Below are positions 33,933 through 42,715 of a stretch of DNA of 64,000 nucleotides, piece after piece. Below the pieces are notes generated by a model. The model had not been told where the DNA came from. It did not search any database and saw only the letters and a program-made list of their open reading frames with translations. The first letter of the stretch is position 1, and every line of letters begins with the position of its first letter. Source of the DNA: Mucilaginibacter gossypiicola (GTDB lineage: Bacteria > Bacteroidota > Bacteroidia > Sphingobacteriales > Sphingobacteriaceae); the NCBI RefSeq assembly GCF_900110105.1, contig NZ_FOCL01000004.1:714495-778494 (forward strand), read 5' to 3'. The position numbers and the translations under genes are program-made.

Positions 33933-34382
33933 TCTCTTCATCACCCTGTCCAGTTCAATTTTGGTATCGCGTTCCTTCATTGTTTCGCGTTTGTCATATG
34001 TCTTTTTACCCTGGGCAAGGCCAATTTCAAGTTTGGCAAAGCCTCGTTCGCTGATAAATAGTGCCAGCGGAACTATGGTTAATCCACGTTCTTCGCCACG
34101 GGTTTGGAGCTTTTTGAGTTCTTTTTTGTTTAACAGTAAGATACGGTCGCGTTTGGCCTCGTGGTTATAGAACGAGCCAAATGAGTATTCAGAAATATGC
34201 AGATTGCGTACATATAACTGATTATTGATGAAAGTACAAAATGCGTCGTTGATATTAGCTTTTCCTTGCCTTATTGATTTGATTTCGGTACCCAGCAGTT
34301 GTATGCCGGCCACGTATTTATCAAGTATATGGTATTCAAAGTAAGCTTTTTTATTTTTTATATAGATGTTATCCTGGCTCAT
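33930..34382 (-). CDS. smpB: SsrA-binding protein SmpB
   Basis: The 150-residue protein binds tmRNA and brings it to stalled ribosomes. Visible marks are IKNKKAYFEYHILDKYVAGIQL-type N-terminus, GTEIKSIRQGKANI, RDRILLLNKKELKKL and the C-terminal tail GKKTYDKRETMKERD, essential for ribosome entry. The ATG at 34382 (SQDNIYIKN) is chosen; a frame 9 bases longer is unsupported. It is 26 bases after the metal-transporter gene. Its stop is within a G/C-rich repeat. Confidence 0.96.
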   Translation of the reverse strand: MSQDNIYIKNKKAYFEYHILDKYVAGIQLLGTEIKSIRQGKANINDAFCTFINNQLYVRNLHISEYSFGSFYNHEAKRDRILLLNKKELKKLQTRGEERGLTIVPLALFISERGFAKLEIGLAQGKKTYDKRETMKERDTKIELDRVMKR

Positions 34383-34408
34383 AATTATCAAACCGCAAAC
34401 TTACAAAA

Positions 34409-36313
34409 TTAGTTTGATTGTGGCTTTACCACCAGTACCGGCACGTTAACCATATGTCTTACAGAATTTACGGTGGTGCCAAATATAAGGTCTTTCAGCG
34501 CTTTATGACCGTGCGATCCCATTACAATAAAATCAACATTTTCATCTTTCACAATTTCGGCAATGGCGCTGGCAGGGTTGCCGTAGCCAATCTGACCTTG
34601 CGCACTATAACCAAGATTTTTTAAGGTGCATACGTATTTGTCAAGATTATCAAAGTCAATCTGGGTTTCGTTATCCATTACCTCGCCGCCGTAGTAACGG
34701 GCGCCGGCAGTTTCAACAACATGTATCAATGTATAGCCTGCCTTTTTACCACCCTGCATAATGGCATGGCGAAGGCATTCGGTGTCATTTTTTGAAAAGT
34801 CAATTGTTACGGCGATGTGGCTGTAAGTTATGGCATCCAGCTCAGTGATGGCATTCGCTATACCATGTGGTACAAAAGCAGGCCGGTCATAATGTTTAAA
34901 CAGTAGCGGACGTATAAAAACATAGATTAGTAACACTCCAATTCCTATAACAATCGGAACTACTATAGCATAGATCCAAACCGGTGATGATGTGCCGTTT
35001 ACCCAATCACCAATTTGTTCGTATACCAGTTTAGCATTCAACGCAACAATTAACACGGCGCTTGCCCAGGCCAAGGCCCTTGTTTGGAAATTGATAGCAA
35101 ACTTGCCCATTCTTTTCCTGTCGGATGTGAAATGGATAAGCGGGATCACCGCAAAACCCAGTTGCAGACTTAATACAACCTGGCTTAAGATCAGGAGCTT
35201 TCCTAATCCTTCTTCCCCGTAATAAAGTATAGTGAATACAGCGGGTACAATAGCCAGTACACGGGTAAGCAATCGGCGTAACCAGGGTTCGATCCGCAGG
35301 TTAATGTGCCCTTCCATAATGATTTGGCCGGCAAGTGTGCCGGTAATGGTTGAGCTTTGACCAGAGGCTATCAGGGCTATGGCAAACAGTGTAGGCGCAA
35401 TGGCCCCAAAAATATGTTCCAGTAATTTAAATGCATCCTGAATTTCAGCTACTTCAAAGTAGCCATTCCTGAAAAATGCACTTGCTGCTAATATCAGGAT
35501 TGCTGCATTTACAAAAAATGCCAGGTTAAGGGCTATAACCGTATCAAAAAGGTTAAATTTAATTGCAGCCTTGAAACCCTCCTCTGTACGGGTTATTTGC
35601 CGGGTTTGTACCAGCGATGAATGCAGGTACAGGTTATGAGGCATTACGGTTGCTCCAATAATTCCAATAGCTATGTAAAGCATTTGCTGGCTTATTTTAT
35701 CGCCTTTAAATAAGTTACCCGGGATAAAACCTTTTGCCACCTCTATTACATCGGGCTTAACGATAAACATCTCTACCAGAAATGAAAGTCCTACTATAAA
35801 GATCATCGAAATGATAAACCCTTCGAGTTTGCGCATCCCTTTGTTCATCAGGTAGAGCATCAGCACGGTATCGGTGATAGTAAGCGATACACCCCAGATC
35901 AATGGCAGATGAAACAGTAGCTTTAAGCCGATAGCCATACCAATAATTTCGGCAAGGTCACACGCTACGATAGCTATTTGGGCTAATATGTACAACCAGA
36001 AGTTTACGAAACGCGGATAGGCATTTTTAGAAGCCTGAGCAAGATCGAGCCCGCGTACTATCCCTAACCGGGCCGCCAGTGATTGCAGGAGCAGGGCAAT
36101 CATGTTTGATACAAATAGTACCCAGATCAGCTTATAGCCAAAAGCACTGCCACCGGCAATATCTGTAGCCCAGTTTCCCGGATCCATATAGCCAACACTC
36201 ACCAGGTAAGCCGGGCCTAAAAAAGCCATGAGCTTGCGCCACCCGGTTTTATTTTCGGTAGTGACAGATCCGTGTACGTTGCCTAAAGATTCGTTAGTTG
36301 TATTGTTGTTCAT
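34409..36313 (-). CDS. mntH: Nramp-family Mn2+/Fe2+ transporter fused to a UspA domain
   Basis: The 634-residue protein combines an Nramp carrier (about residues 25-460, eleven-ish membrane helices) with metal motifs DPGNWATD and MPHNLYLHS, and a C-terminal universal-stress (UspA) domain (about 490-632), ending in VMGSHGHKALKDLIFG and PVLVVK. The USP part has the GSHGH nucleotide-binding loop. It moves Mn2+ or Fe2+ with protons into the cell; the USP may sense ATP/ADP or energy state. It overlaps the upstream DtxR/MntR-type regulator by 4 bases, so both are cotranscribed. Confidence 0.92.
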   Translation of the reverse strand: MNNNTTNESLGNVHGSVTTENKTGWRKLMAFLGPAYLVSVGYMDPGNWATDIAGGSAFGYKLIWVLFVSNMIALLLQSLAARLGIVRGLDLAQASKNAYPRFVNFWLYILAQIAIVACDLAEIIGMAIGLKLLFHLPLIWGVSLTITDTVLMLYLMNKGMRKLEGFIISMIFIVGLSFLVEMFIVKPDVIEVAKGFIPGNLFKGDKISQQMLYIAIGIIGATVMPHNLYLHSSLVQTRQITRTEEGFKAAIKFNLFDTVIALNLAFFVNAAILILAASAFFRNGYFEVAEIQDAFKLLEHIFGAIAPTLFAIALIASGQSSTITGTLAGQIIMEGHINLRIEPWLRRLLTRVLAIVPAVFTILYYGEEGLGKLLILSQVVLSLQLGFAVIPLIHFTSDRKRMGKFAINFQTRALAWASAVLIVALNAKLVYEQIGDWVNGTSSPVWIYAIVVPIVIGIGVLLIYVFIRPLLFKHYDRPAFVPHGIANAITELDAITYSHIAVTIDFSKNDTECLRHAIMQGGKKAGYTLIHVVETAGARYYGGEVMDNETQIDFDNLDKYVCTLKNLGYSAQGQIGYGNPASAIAEIVKDENVDFIVMGSHGHKALKDLIFGTTVNSVRHMVNVPVLVVKPQSN

Positions 36314-36960
36314 AGGGCTATAAGGATGTTGTTGGCTGCCTCCCGGCTGATGTGTACTTCTTTATTGCCGGTTTGTACCACTACCGAATGGTCATATTCA
36401 ATAATATCAGTGATCATTATTTTGCAGCCGATGGTAAGCTGTTTTTTATCGAGATATTGTAAAAAGGATGAACTATGGTCACGCACGCCGGAAATAGTAC
36501 CGCCTTCGTTAACGGTTACCGCCGAAACCGGTTTTAGCTCGTGTGTGTCAAAACGGCCATGACAATCCGGTATCGGGTCGCCATGAGGGTCATGTTTGGG
36601 GTAGCCCATAAATTTGTCAAGACGGTCAATCAGTTCTTCCGACGAGATATGTTCCATTTCTTCGGCAAGGTCATGCACTTGGTCCCACTTAAAATTGAGT
36701 TTCTCAACCAAAAAATACTCCCATAATCGGTGTTTTCGAATAATGCCTATCGCTATTTTCTCGCCGGAAGGAGTGAGGCTTACGCCCTGGTACGGAATAT
36801 AGTTGATGAGCGATTTATCGGCAAGCTTTTTCAGCATGTCGGTAACCGAAGATGCTTTGGTATTTAGCGAGGATGCGATTTGATTTGTACTTGCATTTCC
36901 ATCATTTACAGCAAGATGATAGATAGCTTTTAAGTAGTTTTCCTCGGCTAAAGTATTCAT
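36310..36960 (-). CDS. mntR: DtxR/MntR-family metal-dependent repressor
   Basis: The 216-residue regulator has an N-terminal winged helix (NYLKAIYHLA...ASSVTDMLKKLADK, residues 6-46), a dimer/metal domain (EEMEHISSEELIDRLD, HDPHGDPIPD, typical metal ligands) and a C-terminal SH3-like FeoA domain. It controls metal transport and directly overlaps the Nramp gene. A palindrome upstream (36982-36997) looks like its own operator. The distinction between Mn and Fe sensing is based only on the neighbour. Confidence 0.93.
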   Translation of the reverse strand: MNTLAEENYLKAIYHLAVNDGNASTNQIASSLNTKASSVTDMLKKLADKSLINYIPYQGVSLTPSGEKIAIGIIRKHRLWEYFLVEKLNFKWDQVHDLAEEMEHISSEELIDRLDKFMGYPKHDPHGDPIPDCHGRFDTHELKPVSAVTVNEGGTISGVRDHSSSFLQYLDKKQLTIGCKIMITDIIEYDHSVVVQTGNKEVHISREAANNILIAL

Positions 36961-36981
36961 TTAAACAAATCTAATAAAAAA

Positions 36982-36997
36982 TTTAGACTAATCTAAA
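36982..36997. promoter_or_regulatory. DtxR/MntR-type operator candidate
   Basis: TTTAGA, four bases CTAA, TCTAAA: a perfect 6-bp inverted repeat 22 bases before the regulator ATG. It resembles the symmetrical TTAGG/CCTAA boxes of DtxR-family repressors, fitting autoregulation of the regulator/transporter operon. Confidence 0.6.
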
Positions 36998-37052
36998 AAA
37001 ATAAACGTTAGGAAATATGTTTTCGTTGAAGTACTTTAAAGAAAAATTAAAT

Positions 37053-37081
37053 TTTGCGAAGCGAGGAAAATACTATATTTG
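37053..37081 (+). promoter_or_regulatory. Candidate promoter of the Lrp/AsnC gene
   Basis: TTTG (37053-37056), 17 bases, TATATTTG (37074-37081), an exact TAnnTTTG box. The ATG is only 9 bases further, so the mRNA leader would be very short. Confidence 0.5.
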
Positions 37082-37090
37082 CATACAACT

Positions 37091-37561
37091 ATGGCCGCCG
37101 AATTAGATAAAATAGACCTACAGATACTCAAGATTTTACAGGAAAACGGAAGGATAACCAACCTCCAGCTGTCTAACGAGATAGGGCTTTCGCCAGCACC
37201 TACCCTTGAACGCGTGCGTAAACTTGAGAACGCCGAATACATAAAAAGCTACCATGCCCTGGTAGATGAGGAGAAGTTAGGATTAGGTATCAAAACCTTT
37301 ATCCAGATCTCGCTTGATTTTCATCAGAAAAACACTATTCAAACTTTTTTGGATGAGATCAAGAATATTAAGGAGGTAACCGAATGTCATCACGTAACCG
37401 GGCAGTGCGATTTTTTACTGAAGGTATACGTACGAGACATTAAATCGTACGAGCAATTGATCATGGAAAAAATCAGTCGCATCACTGTGGTAAAAACGTT
37501 CCAGACAATGATGATCATGTCAACCAGTAAGAAAGAGCCTATAGTGCCGCTGGAATACTAA
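37091..37561 (+). CDS. Lrp/AsnC-family transcriptional regulator
   Basis: The 156-residue protein has an N-terminal helix-turn-helix (LDKIDLQILKILQENGR ... LSNEIGLSPAPTLERVRKLE) and a C-terminal RAM/ligand-binding domain (TECHHVTGQCDFLLKVYV). Members respond to amino acids. The ATG at 37091 is chosen over a TTG 12 bases earlier because that TTG is part of the -7 box. It stands alone between the metal regulator and a large inverted repeat, so its targets are not shown by context. Confidence 0.93.
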   Translation: MAAELDKIDLQILKILQENGRITNLQLSNEIGLSPAPTLERVRKLENAEYIKSYHALVDEEKLGLGIKTFIQISLDFHQKNTIQTFLDEIKNIKEVTECHHVTGQCDFLLKVYVRDIKSYEQLIMEKISRITVVKTFQTMMIMSTSKKEPIVPLEY

Positions 37562-37745
37562 GAGAGAGTCAAGACAGTAAGAAATAAGATTCAAGACTAT
37601 AAGAAACAAGAGTCAAGAAGAAGGATTAGATATCTTTCATTTCTTGACTCTTTTTATTTTCAGACTTTTTTAGATCTTGCTTCTTAGCTCTTGGTGTCTC
37701 AAATCAATTCTTGACTCTTGTTTCTTATAGTCTTGACTCTAACTT
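37562..37745. repeat. Long imperfect palindrome of GAGTCAAGA-type words
   Basis: The 29 bases 37591-37619 are identical to the reverse complement of 37708-37736, with further degenerate AGTCAAGA and TCTTGACT copies inside and outside. It fills the whole gap between the converging Lrp and ung genes, reaching ung's stop. It shares words with the repeat at 22838-22915. Confidence 0.88.
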
Positions 37746-38423
37746 CTAATGTATTTGCCAGTCAATTTCTTTTCTACCTTCCTTTTTCAGGATCTCGTTA
37801 GTTTTTGAAAATGGCTTGCTGCCGAAAAAGCCGCGATCTGCTGAGAAAGGGGAAGGGTGAGGGGAACGAATAATAAAATGTTTCTTTTCGTCGATCAAAA
37901 CAGCTTTTGATTGAGCAAAGGCTCCCCAAAGTATAAATATAATTCCTTCTTTTTTGTCAGAGATGGTTTTGATCACTTCGTCGGTAAATTCTTCCCATCC
38001 TCTTTTTTGGTGCGAACCTGCATTAGCTGCCCTCACGGTCAAAGTAGCATTTAATAATAATACACCTTGTTTGGCCCATTCCTCGAGGTTGCCATGTGCG
38101 GGAGTTTTAAACCCGGGGATATCGGTTTGAAGTTCTTTGTAGATATTCATCAATGAACGGGGAATTGCAATGCCCTTTTGTACCGAAAAAGAAAGTCCAT
38201 GTGCCTGGTGTGCACCATGATACGGGTCCTGGCCTAATATTACCACTTTAACATCATCGAAATGTGTGGTGTTAAAAGCATTGAAGATTTCGCTGTTTTT
38301 GGGATAAACAATTTGTCCTGATTCATGCTCTTCCTTCAAAAATTGTTTAAGTTTTATCATGTAGGGTTTATCAAATTCATGTTTTAAAACCTCGAGCCAT
38401 GATGGTGGTAATGCAATCGCCAT
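37746..38423 (-). CDS. ung: Uracil-DNA glycosylase
   Basis: The 225-residue enzyme removes uracil from DNA. Family-1 motifs are GQDPYHG (catalytic Asp and water-activating loop, about residue 63), LLLNATLTVRA, and SPHPSPFSADRGFFG (active-site His and minor-groove loop). Length fits Ung. It is a single gene facing the Lrp gene. No sign of truncation. Confidence 0.96.
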   Translation of the reverse strand: MAIALPPSWLEVLKHEFDKPYMIKLKQFLKEEHESGQIVYPKNSEIFNAFNTTHFDDVKVVILGQDPYHGAHQAHGLSFSVQKGIAIPRSLMNIYKELQTDIPGFKTPAHGNLEEWAKQGVLLLNATLTVRAANAGSHQKRGWEEFTDEVIKTISDKKEGIIFILWGAFAQSKAVLIDEKKHFIIRSPHPSPFSADRGFFGSKPFSKTNEILKKEGRKEIDWQIH

Positions 38424-38495
38424 AAATATTTAGATAGAAGTTGATTAAGCGTACAAATAAACAGATATTTGCGCTAATATTAGTATCACAAAATT

Positions 38496-39044
38496 ATGTC
38501 AAATATTGTTCGGTTAGTTATTGCTTGTGTAGTGATGGGTGCAGCGGTTGCCCTATGTGCATTCGGTTTTTGGGGATGGGGGATTTTTGTTTTGTTAATG
38601 GGCGGCATAATTTTGCTTAGCTTCTTCTTTAACGAAAACATGATCATTGCCCAGTATTTTTTACGCAAGGAAAATTCTGAGAAATCAGAAGAGTGGTTGT
38701 TGAAAATTACCGATTACGAGAAACAGCTGCATAAAAACCAGCACGGTTATTACAATTTGCTAATCGGCTTGATCGAGTCGCGCAAAGCGCCAATGAAATC
38801 GGAGAAATACTTTAAGAAAGCTTTATCGCTTGGTATGAAAATGTCGCACAATACAGCTTTGGCAAAATTAAGTCTGGCCGGTATCTCAATGGCAAAACGT
38901 AACAAGCGCGAAGCTCAAATGTATTTATCAGAAGCTTCAAAGGATGATAAGAACAAATTGCTTACCGAACAGATCAAAATGATGAAAGGCCAGTTGGCAC
39001 AGATGGATAAGCAGATAGTAAGGGGCGGATATCGTCAGTTCTAA
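38496..39044 (+). CDS. Small membrane protein with two helices and a TPR-like tail, function unknown
   Basis: I cannot name the family. The 182 residues begin with two hydrophobic helices (about 5-25 and 28-45) joined by a short WGWG turn, so both ends face the same side, probably the cytoplasm. Residues 55-180 form charged helices that look like two or three TPR-type repeats (YYNLLIGLIES, AEKYFKKALSLG-like). It may be a scaffold. It faces a small 72-residue gene and ends in front of their shared terminator. Confidence 0.75.
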   Translation: MSNIVRLVIACVVMGAAVALCAFGFWGWGIFVLLMGGIILLSFFFNENMIIAQYFLRKENSEKSEEWLLKITDYEKQLHKNQHGYYNLLIGLIESRKAPMKSEKYFKKALSLGMKMSHNTALAKLSLAGISMAKRNKREAQMYLSEASKDDKNKLLTEQIKMMKGQLAQMDKQIVRGGYRQF

Positions 39045-39076
39045 GAAAGAACAAATAGAAAAAGGAATAAAAAAAT

Positions 39077-39105
39077 AAAAGGGACGCGAAAACCGCGTCC
39101 CTTTT
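39077..39105. terminator. Terminator between converging small genes
   Basis: AAAAGGGACGCG, loop AAAAC, CGCGTCCCTTTT, then ATTTTT. It overlaps the stop of the 72-residue gene by two bases. Confidence 0.85.
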
Positions 39106-39322
39106 ATTTTTCTTCAATGGCGCTGAAATAATCAGGCGTAGCTGAATGGTTTTGATAAGGCTGAACGTAGCTGTCTGTGTATGATGAATATTCAGATTCT
39201 TCAGACGGGTTGGCCACTTCAACAAGTTTCAATAAACTCCTGATGAACGACAGGTTAAAGTTGCTCCTGTTAAGTTTAATCAGGTATTCGTTTTCGGTGA
39301 TCTCCAATATTGAGTTGGTCAT
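39104..39322 (-). CDS. Small conserved-looking protein, function unknown
   Basis: The 72-residue protein (MTNSILEITENEYLIKLNRS...) has a folded-looking first half with the strand/helix pattern of a small regulatory or antitoxin-like protein, and a Ser/Tyr-rich disordered tail. It has its own shared terminator downstream and a plausible A-rich start region. No toxin partner is adjacent. The call rests on coding-like composition and position between lysS and the TPR-like gene. Confidence 0.65.
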   Translation of the reverse strand: MTNSILEITENEYLIKLNRSNFNLSFIRSLLKLVEVANPSEESEYSSYTDSYVQPYQNHSATPDYFSAIEEK

Positions 39323-39508
39323 GATATTTGTAATATATGTTTATTACAATAATAGCTAACTCTTTTTAAATGAAAGTATTATTTTTTTTAAGCTTTTGTT
39401 AAGAAATTATAACCGCTTATTGGAGGGATTACGCTGATTGCGTTGATCTTTTTATGGGGAACCTTGATTATCCTGATTAAAGGATTTCTTGATGAGATGC
39501 AAAACTAA

Positions 39509-39533
39509 AATGGCCTGCTTTGCGCAGGCCATT
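39509..39533 (-). terminator. Terminator after lysS
   Basis: AATGGCCTGC, 5-base loop, GCAGGCCATT. On the minus strand the stem is followed by TTTAGTTTT, 51 bases after the lysS stop. Confidence 0.75.
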
Positions 39534-39583
39534 ATTAAAATATCATGGTAATCCTAAAATCCTACAAATCAAGGTTCATGTTT

Positions 39584-41305
39584 TTACTCAAACCAAGCCA
39601 TTACCTCTTCTTTGGTTGGCATGGTAATATCCAATTTTAATTTTTTGCGCATTCCGCCAAGATCGTTAAATACTTTGTTGGGGTTAGCAGCTTTTAATTC
39701 TTCAACGGTATTATATCCCATTTTATTTAAAACAGGTACCCACTCGGCGCGTACACCGATGTTTATAAAATCATCTGCAGTGGCAACTTTAGCTTTTTTC
39801 TCAGGGCGCATCTGCGGGAAGAATAGCACTTCCTGGATGGTGCTTTGATTGGTCATCAGCATTACCAACCTGTCGATACCAATACCTAAGCCTGATGTTG
39901 GCGGCATACCATATTCAAGCGCGCGTAAAAAGTCGTCGTCCATAGCCATAGCCTCATCATCTCCGCGACCTGCAAGGATCAGTTGCTCTTCCAGGCGTTC
40001 ACGCTGGTCAATTGGATCGTTAAGTTCAGAGTAAGCGTTTGCAATTTCTTTACCATTAACGAATAATTCAAAACGCTCAACCAAACCTTCTTTAGTACGG
40101 TGCTTTTTGGCAAGCGGGGTCATTTCGATAGGGTAGTCAGTAATATAAGTAGGCTGAATAAGGTGGTGCTCAACTTTCGCGCTAAAGATCTCATCGATCA
40201 GTTTGCCTTTACCCATGCTTGGGTTTACTTCTATTTTTAGCTCATTACACACATCACGTAAACCCGCTTCGTCCATAGCAGATACATCGATACCAGTATA
40301 TTTCAGGATCGAATCATACATAGACAGCTTTTCGTACGGGCCTGCAAAGTTAATTTCATTGCTGCCAACCTGCACAACCGGGATGCCGTGAACTGCTCTT
40401 GCAACGGTTTCCAGGCATTCTTCAACCATGGCCATCATCCATATGTAGTCTTTATAGGCTACATAAATTTCCATAGCGGTAAACTCCGGATTGTGGGTAC
40501 GGTCCATTCCCTCGTTACGGAACATTTTGCCAAACTCATAAACACCGTCAAAGCCGGCTACGATAAGCCTTTTCAAATAAAGCTCGTTGGCAATACGTAA
40601 AAACAGCGGCATATCAAGCGTGTTATGGTGTGTAGCAAACGGACGGGCCGCCGCGCCACCATGCACAGGCTGCAGGATAGGGGTTTCAACTTCCATCCAT
40701 CCCTGGCCATTAAAGTAATTGCGCATGGCGCTGATCACTTTTGAGCGGTTGATAAAAATTTGTTTATAATCCGGGTTAACGGTTAAATCCACATAACGCT
40801 GACGGTAACGTAGCTCAGGGTCGGTAAAACCATCGTGAATGGTTCCGTCGTCTTCACGTTTAACAACCGGCAGTGGTTTCAACGATTTTGAAAGTACTAC
40901 CAGTTCACGTACGTGAACCGAGATCTCGCCGGTTTGGGTAAGGAACACGTAGCCTTTTACGCCAACATAGTCGCCAATATCAAGTAGCTTTTTAAATACG
41001 GTGTTATATAATGTTTTGTCCTCATCCGGGCAAATATCATCGCGTTTAAGATAGATCTGTACACGACCCGTTGAATCCTGTAACTCGGCAAACGATGCAC
41101 TGCCCATGATACGGCGGGTCATGATTCTGCCCGCGATTACAACATCCTGGTAGGCCTCGGGTTTATCCTTAAAATTATCAGCTATATCCTGTGCCCAGGC
41201 GTTAACATTAAAAGCTTCGGCCGGGTATGGGTTAATGCCCAATGCGCGTAGCTCCTGTAAAGATTTGCGGCGAAAGATTTCCTGTTCGGATAATGCAATA
41301 CTCAT
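39584..41305 (-). CDS. lysS: Lysyl-tRNA synthetase, class II
   Basis: The 573-residue enzyme charges tRNA-Lys. An N-terminal OB-fold anticodon domain (about 60-160, with RIMTRRIMGSASF) is followed by the class II core: motif 2 FRNEGMDRTHNPEFT near 260 and motif 3 GLGIGIDRLVM near 480. After the core a 65-residue C-terminal extension (DDFINIGVRAEW...) is present, a feature seen in Bacteroidetes enzymes. It is single, with a candidate promoter at 41333-41369. Confidence 0.96.
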   Translation of the reverse strand: MSIALSEQEIFRRKSLQELRALGINPYPAEAFNVNAWAQDIADNFKDKPEAYQDVVIAGRIMTRRIMGSASFAELQDSTGRVQIYLKRDDICPDEDKTLYNTVFKKLLDIGDYVGVKGYVFLTQTGEISVHVRELVVLSKSLKPLPVVKREDDGTIHDGFTDPELRYRQRYVDLTVNPDYKQIFINRSKVISAMRNYFNGQGWMEVETPILQPVHGGAAARPFATHHNTLDMPLFLRIANELYLKRLIVAGFDGVYEFGKMFRNEGMDRTHNPEFTAMEIYVAYKDYIWMMAMVEECLETVARAVHGIPVVQVGSNEINFAGPYEKLSMYDSILKYTGIDVSAMDEAGLRDVCNELKIEVNPSMGKGKLIDEIFSAKVEHHLIQPTYITDYPIEMTPLAKKHRTKEGLVERFELFVNGKEIANAYSELNDPIDQRERLEEQLILAGRGDDEAMAMDDDFLRALEYGMPPTSGLGIGIDRLVMLMTNQSTIQEVLFFPQMRPEKKAKVATADDFINIGVRAEWVPVLNKMGYNTVEELKAANPNKVFNDLGGMRKKLKLDITMPTKEEVMAWFE

Positions 41306-41332
41306 GTGATGTACGGTATTTTAATAAAGGTG

Positions 41333-41369
41333 CAAAAGTAAGGTTTTTAAATCTATCTTTTTAATCAAA
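41333..41369 (-). promoter_or_regulatory. Candidate lysS promoter
   Basis: On the minus strand TACTTTTG (exact TAnnTTTG) at 41340-41333, with TTTG 25 bases upstream, a longer than usual spacer. The start ATG is 28 bases downstream of the box. Confidence 0.4.
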
Positions 41370-41519
41370 CATTTGACAGATGGTAAAGAAGTACGCGTGA
41401 GTAGTAAAGCGTTAACAATCCTACAAATCCACTACTTGTATCAAATATTTTACCCCGGTAAAATTATTGGGCTAAAAAACATGTTACTTTAGCAACACCA
41501 AAAGTAACCTGTACCGTAC

Positions 41520-42413
41520 ATGAAAAAACTACCCGTTATTATATTATTCTTATCGGCACTTGGGGGCAAGGCCGTAGCTCAGGATCAAACCGATCTTTAC
41601 TCGCCTGGTACTAAAGCACAACTCATCACGAAGCAATTCTCCTTTACGGAAGGGCCTGCTGTCGACAAAAAAGGCAATGTGTTTTTTACCGATCAGCCTA
41701 ATAACAAGATCTGGAAATACGATACCGATGGCAAGCTTTCTGTTTTCCTGGATAGCGCAGGCCGCTCAAACGGGATGTATTTCGACAAAAAAGGAAATCT
41801 CATCAGTTGCGCCGATGCCGACGATCAGTTATGGTCTATCAGCCCTAAGGGAAAAGTAACCGTTTTGTTGAAGGATTATCAGGGGCATAAGTTTAATGGC
41901 CCTAATGATGTTTGGGTACGTCCGGATGGTGGCATTTACATCACTGATCCTTATTACCAACGCGATTACTGGACACGTAAACAGCCCGATCTCGACGGTC
42001 AGAAACTTTATTTCCTGGCTAAAGGAAAAGCACCTGCGGTAATTGTGGATGACAAATTTGTGCGCCCTAACGGCATTGTCGGTACACCAGACGGAAAAAA
42101 CTTATATGTAGCCGATATCGGCGATAATAAAACCTATCGTTACGATATCAATAAAGATGGCACACTATCAAACCGCACTTTATTTATAGCGATGGGATGC
42201 GACGGTATGACTATTGATGAGCATGGCAATATTTATATGTGCGGCAAAGGTGTCACTATAGTTAATCCCAAAGGCGAAAAGATAGGCCACATCGATATTG
42301 ACGAACCCTGGACTGCTAACATCTGCTTCGGCGGCAAAAACAAAGATGTATTATTTATAACAGCATCAAAGGCAGTTTACACCTTTAAAATGAATGTAAA
42401 AGGCGTAGATTGA
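41520..42413 (+). CDS. Exported SMP-30/gluconolactonase/LRE-family protein
   Basis: The 297-residue protein has a signal peptide (MKKLPVIILFLSALGGKAVA) and then a six-bladed beta-propeller of the SMP-30/gluconolactonase type: SFTEGPAVDKKGNVFFTD, NGMYFDKKGN, FNGPNDVWVRPDG and VRPNGIVGTPDG segments, with the Glu/Asn/Asp metal ligands. It likely hydrolyses a sugar lactone in the periplasm; the substrate is unknown. It stands alone. Confidence 0.9.
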   Translation: MKKLPVIILFLSALGGKAVAQDQTDLYSPGTKAQLITKQFSFTEGPAVDKKGNVFFTDQPNNKIWKYDTDGKLSVFLDSAGRSNGMYFDKKGNLISCADADDQLWSISPKGKVTVLLKDYQGHKFNGPNDVWVRPDGGIYITDPYYQRDYWTRKQPDLDGQKLYFLAKGKAPAVIVDDKFVRPNGIVGTPDGKNLYVADIGDNKTYRYDINKDGTLSNRTLFIAMGCDGMTIDEHGNIYMCGKGVTIVNPKGEKIGHIDIDEPWTANICFGGKNKDVLFITASKAVYTFKMNVKGVD

Positions 42414-42715
42414 TCCTGTTTCCTAATAGTATCAGATTAGCAAATAAGCATAAATGGCAGGTGTTCAACTTTTAAAAGTGTGAACACCTGTTGATTTTCT
42501 CTGGATTTTATTAATTGATAATCAGGTATTTAGAAGTGATAAAAAATGTCTGATAAGCTGAATTGAACAACTTGTTGTTGATAGTCAGTGAGTTGTGGAA
42601 ATGGATTTAAAAAAGCTGAACACCCGTTTTTAAAAAACTGAACACTCTAAAAATATCAACAAAAAAGCCGGAGGTATGTAGTACCTCCGGCTTCTCTTTT
42701 TCAAATTATTAGCTT
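42414..42715. other. Gene-free region with GTGTTC hairpin and TTGATAATCAG element
   Basis: It contains a long palindrome CAGGTGTTCA ... TGAACACCTG (42458-42490), the 24-base segment 42515-42538 that matches 13605-13628 at 21 positions, a related TTGTTGATAGTCAG, two CTGAACAC words, and a strong terminator (42661-42700). No gene is seen. Confidence 0.6.
42661..42700 (-). terminator. Terminator after the endonuclease gene
   Basis: AAGCCGGAGGTA, 5-base loop, TACCTCCGGCTT, with T-runs on both outer sides. It lies 16 bases after the endonuclease stop. Confidence 0.85.

Noticed and set aside
39104..39322. Antitoxin of a toxin-antitoxin pair
   Set aside because: No adjacent toxin gene in the same direction; the neighbour is a convergent membrane protein.
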